Shown: piece by piece, positions 63,665 to 64,000 of the stretch
How positions within the stretch are numbered: the first letter of the stretch is position 1
Layout of the letters: every line of letters starts with the position of its first letter
Assembly (NCBI GenBank): GCA_050250915.1
Contig: JBFWNT010000006.1
Span: 86,732 to 150,731 of the forward strand
Source: Miltoncostaea sp050250915
GTDB lineage: Bacteria > Actinomycetota > Thermoleophilia > Miltoncostaeales > Miltoncostaeaceae
Direction: 5' to 3'
Length of the DNA stretch: 64,000 bases
The notes under the pieces: model-generated
Told to the model about the DNA's origin: nothing
The model's database searches: none
The model's input: only the letters and a program-made list of their open reading frames with translations
Program-made: the position numbers and the translations under genes

Positions 63665-63903
63665 CACCACCGATCCCGGTGAGCCGCACACGATAATTCC
63701 CGCCGGGTCAATGAGAGCGAAGCGAGCCGCAAGCCCCGCTCAAGAGGGCTTGCTACCCGGCGGGTTGGTCGCAACCTGCGCGACACCACCGATCCCGGTG
63801 AGCCGCACACGAAAATTCCCGCCGGGTCAATGCGAGCGAAGCGAGCCGCAAGCCCCGCTCAAGAGGGCTTGCTACCCGGCGGGTTTGGCCGCAACCGGCG
63901 CTC
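63665..63903. repeat. Two tandem copies of a 119-bp unit with nested perfect stem-loops
   Basis: Copy 1 (63665-63783) and copy 2 (63784-63903) differ at about five positions. Each has an outer 10-base perfect stem (CCCGCCGGGT 63699-63708 with ACCCGGCGGG 63755-63764) enclosing an inner 8-base perfect stem (GCAAGCCC 63729-63736 with GGGCTTGC 63746-63753). Copy 2 repeats this about 119 bases on (63818-63827/63874-63883, 63848-63855/63865-63872). There is no coding potential. It could be a REP-like element, a double terminator for the PHA operon or a structured RNA. This block and the repeat at 63943 fill the only gene-free stretch over 300 bases (63659-64000). Confidence 0.85.
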
Positions 63904-63942
63904 TCGAGAACCCCGAACCGCGACCACCCCGACCGCCCGAGG

Positions 63943-64000
63943 TTCGGAACGCCCGCACCCCGGAACGCCCTCGCTTCGGAACGCCCGCACTCCGGGACGC
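63943..64000. repeat. 16-bp tandem repeat running off the window
   Basis: Units of the form yyCGGAACGCCC(G/T)C(A/G)C at 63943, 63959 and 63975, with a partial fourth. Alternate units match best, so the higher-order period is 32 (TTCGGAACGCCCGCAC at 63943 and again at 63975). The array continues past base 64000. Confidence 0.75.

Noticed and set aside
63659..64000. CRISPR array
   Set aside because: Repeats are two 119-bp units and a 16-bp tandem array without unique spacers of constant length, and no cas genes are nearby.

Overview
The window is very GC-rich throughout (strong G/C at third codon positions), with many GTG starts, dense 4-base NTGA stop/start overlaps inside operons, and many starts that sit 6-8 nt behind a TAnnnT -10 hexamer (leaderless mRNAs). 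Together with a B12-dependent ribonucleotide reductase, type III glutamine synthetase, CGNR and LuxR/LAL regulators and polyhydroxyalkanoate (PHA) genes, this points to an actinomycetote chromosome. I would guess class Thermoleophilia, but that is an inference. I see no rRNA, tRNA, transposase, integrase, phage gene or CRISPR array.

Layout. 1-17.4 kb is a surface-polysaccharide locus: an ABC-2 exporter permease with a coiled-coil helper and a run of glycosyltransferases; two divergent polytopic GT-C-like proteins; a polyprenol-phosphate glycosyltransferase; a zinc-ribbon methyltransferase; a Wzx-like flippase; a rhamnosyl-type GT2; RmlC; and three GT4 enzymes. 17.4-19.8 kb holds a split LigD (separate polymerase and ligase) and an RsbW-like kinase. 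19.8-25.2 kb is an operon of an ECF sigma factor fused to a zinc-finger/transmembrane tail, followed by two secreted modular proteins, one with an HExxH motif. 25.4-26.4 kb has a thioesterase and a degenerate dual-specificity phosphatase. 26.5-31.6 kb is a second polysaccharide operon (GT4, methyltransferase, sugar-phosphate transferase, small coiled-coil protein, GT4). 31.6-41.4 kb is metabolic: AlkA-like glycosylase, glutamine synthetase III facing a PucR-type regulator, a PabC-like lyase, and a nitrite/sulfite reductase with a small partner. 41.4-46.4 kb has a LAL regulator, two alpha/beta hydrolases and a CGNR regulator. 46.4-51.1 kb has an envelope group with a DPM1-like GT2, an O-antigen ligase/polymerase-type protein and signal peptidase I. 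51.3-56.2 kb has nrdR-nrdJ, dodecin and a group 2 sigma factor. 56.2-63.7 kb is a PHA locus of two divergent operons: crotonase-thiolase one way; PadR, PhaE/phasin-like, class III-like PhaC, PhaJ-like hydratase, 3-hydroxyacyl-CoA dehydrogenase and class I-like PhaC the other.

Working together. The PHA genes encode thiolase, dehydrogenase, crotonase, (R)-hydratase and synthase but no recognisable PhaB reductase. This suggests polymer made through an (S)-3-hydroxyacyl-CoA/enoyl-CoA loop. The glycan loci combine ABC-exporter parts, a flippase, an initiating transferase and a ligase/polymerase, so more than one surface glycan route may be present.

The last 342 bases carry no gene. They hold a tandem pair of about 119-bp units, each folding into a nested perfect stem-loop, followed by a 16-bp tandem repeat that runs off the end. 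This is the strongest non-coding signal in the window.
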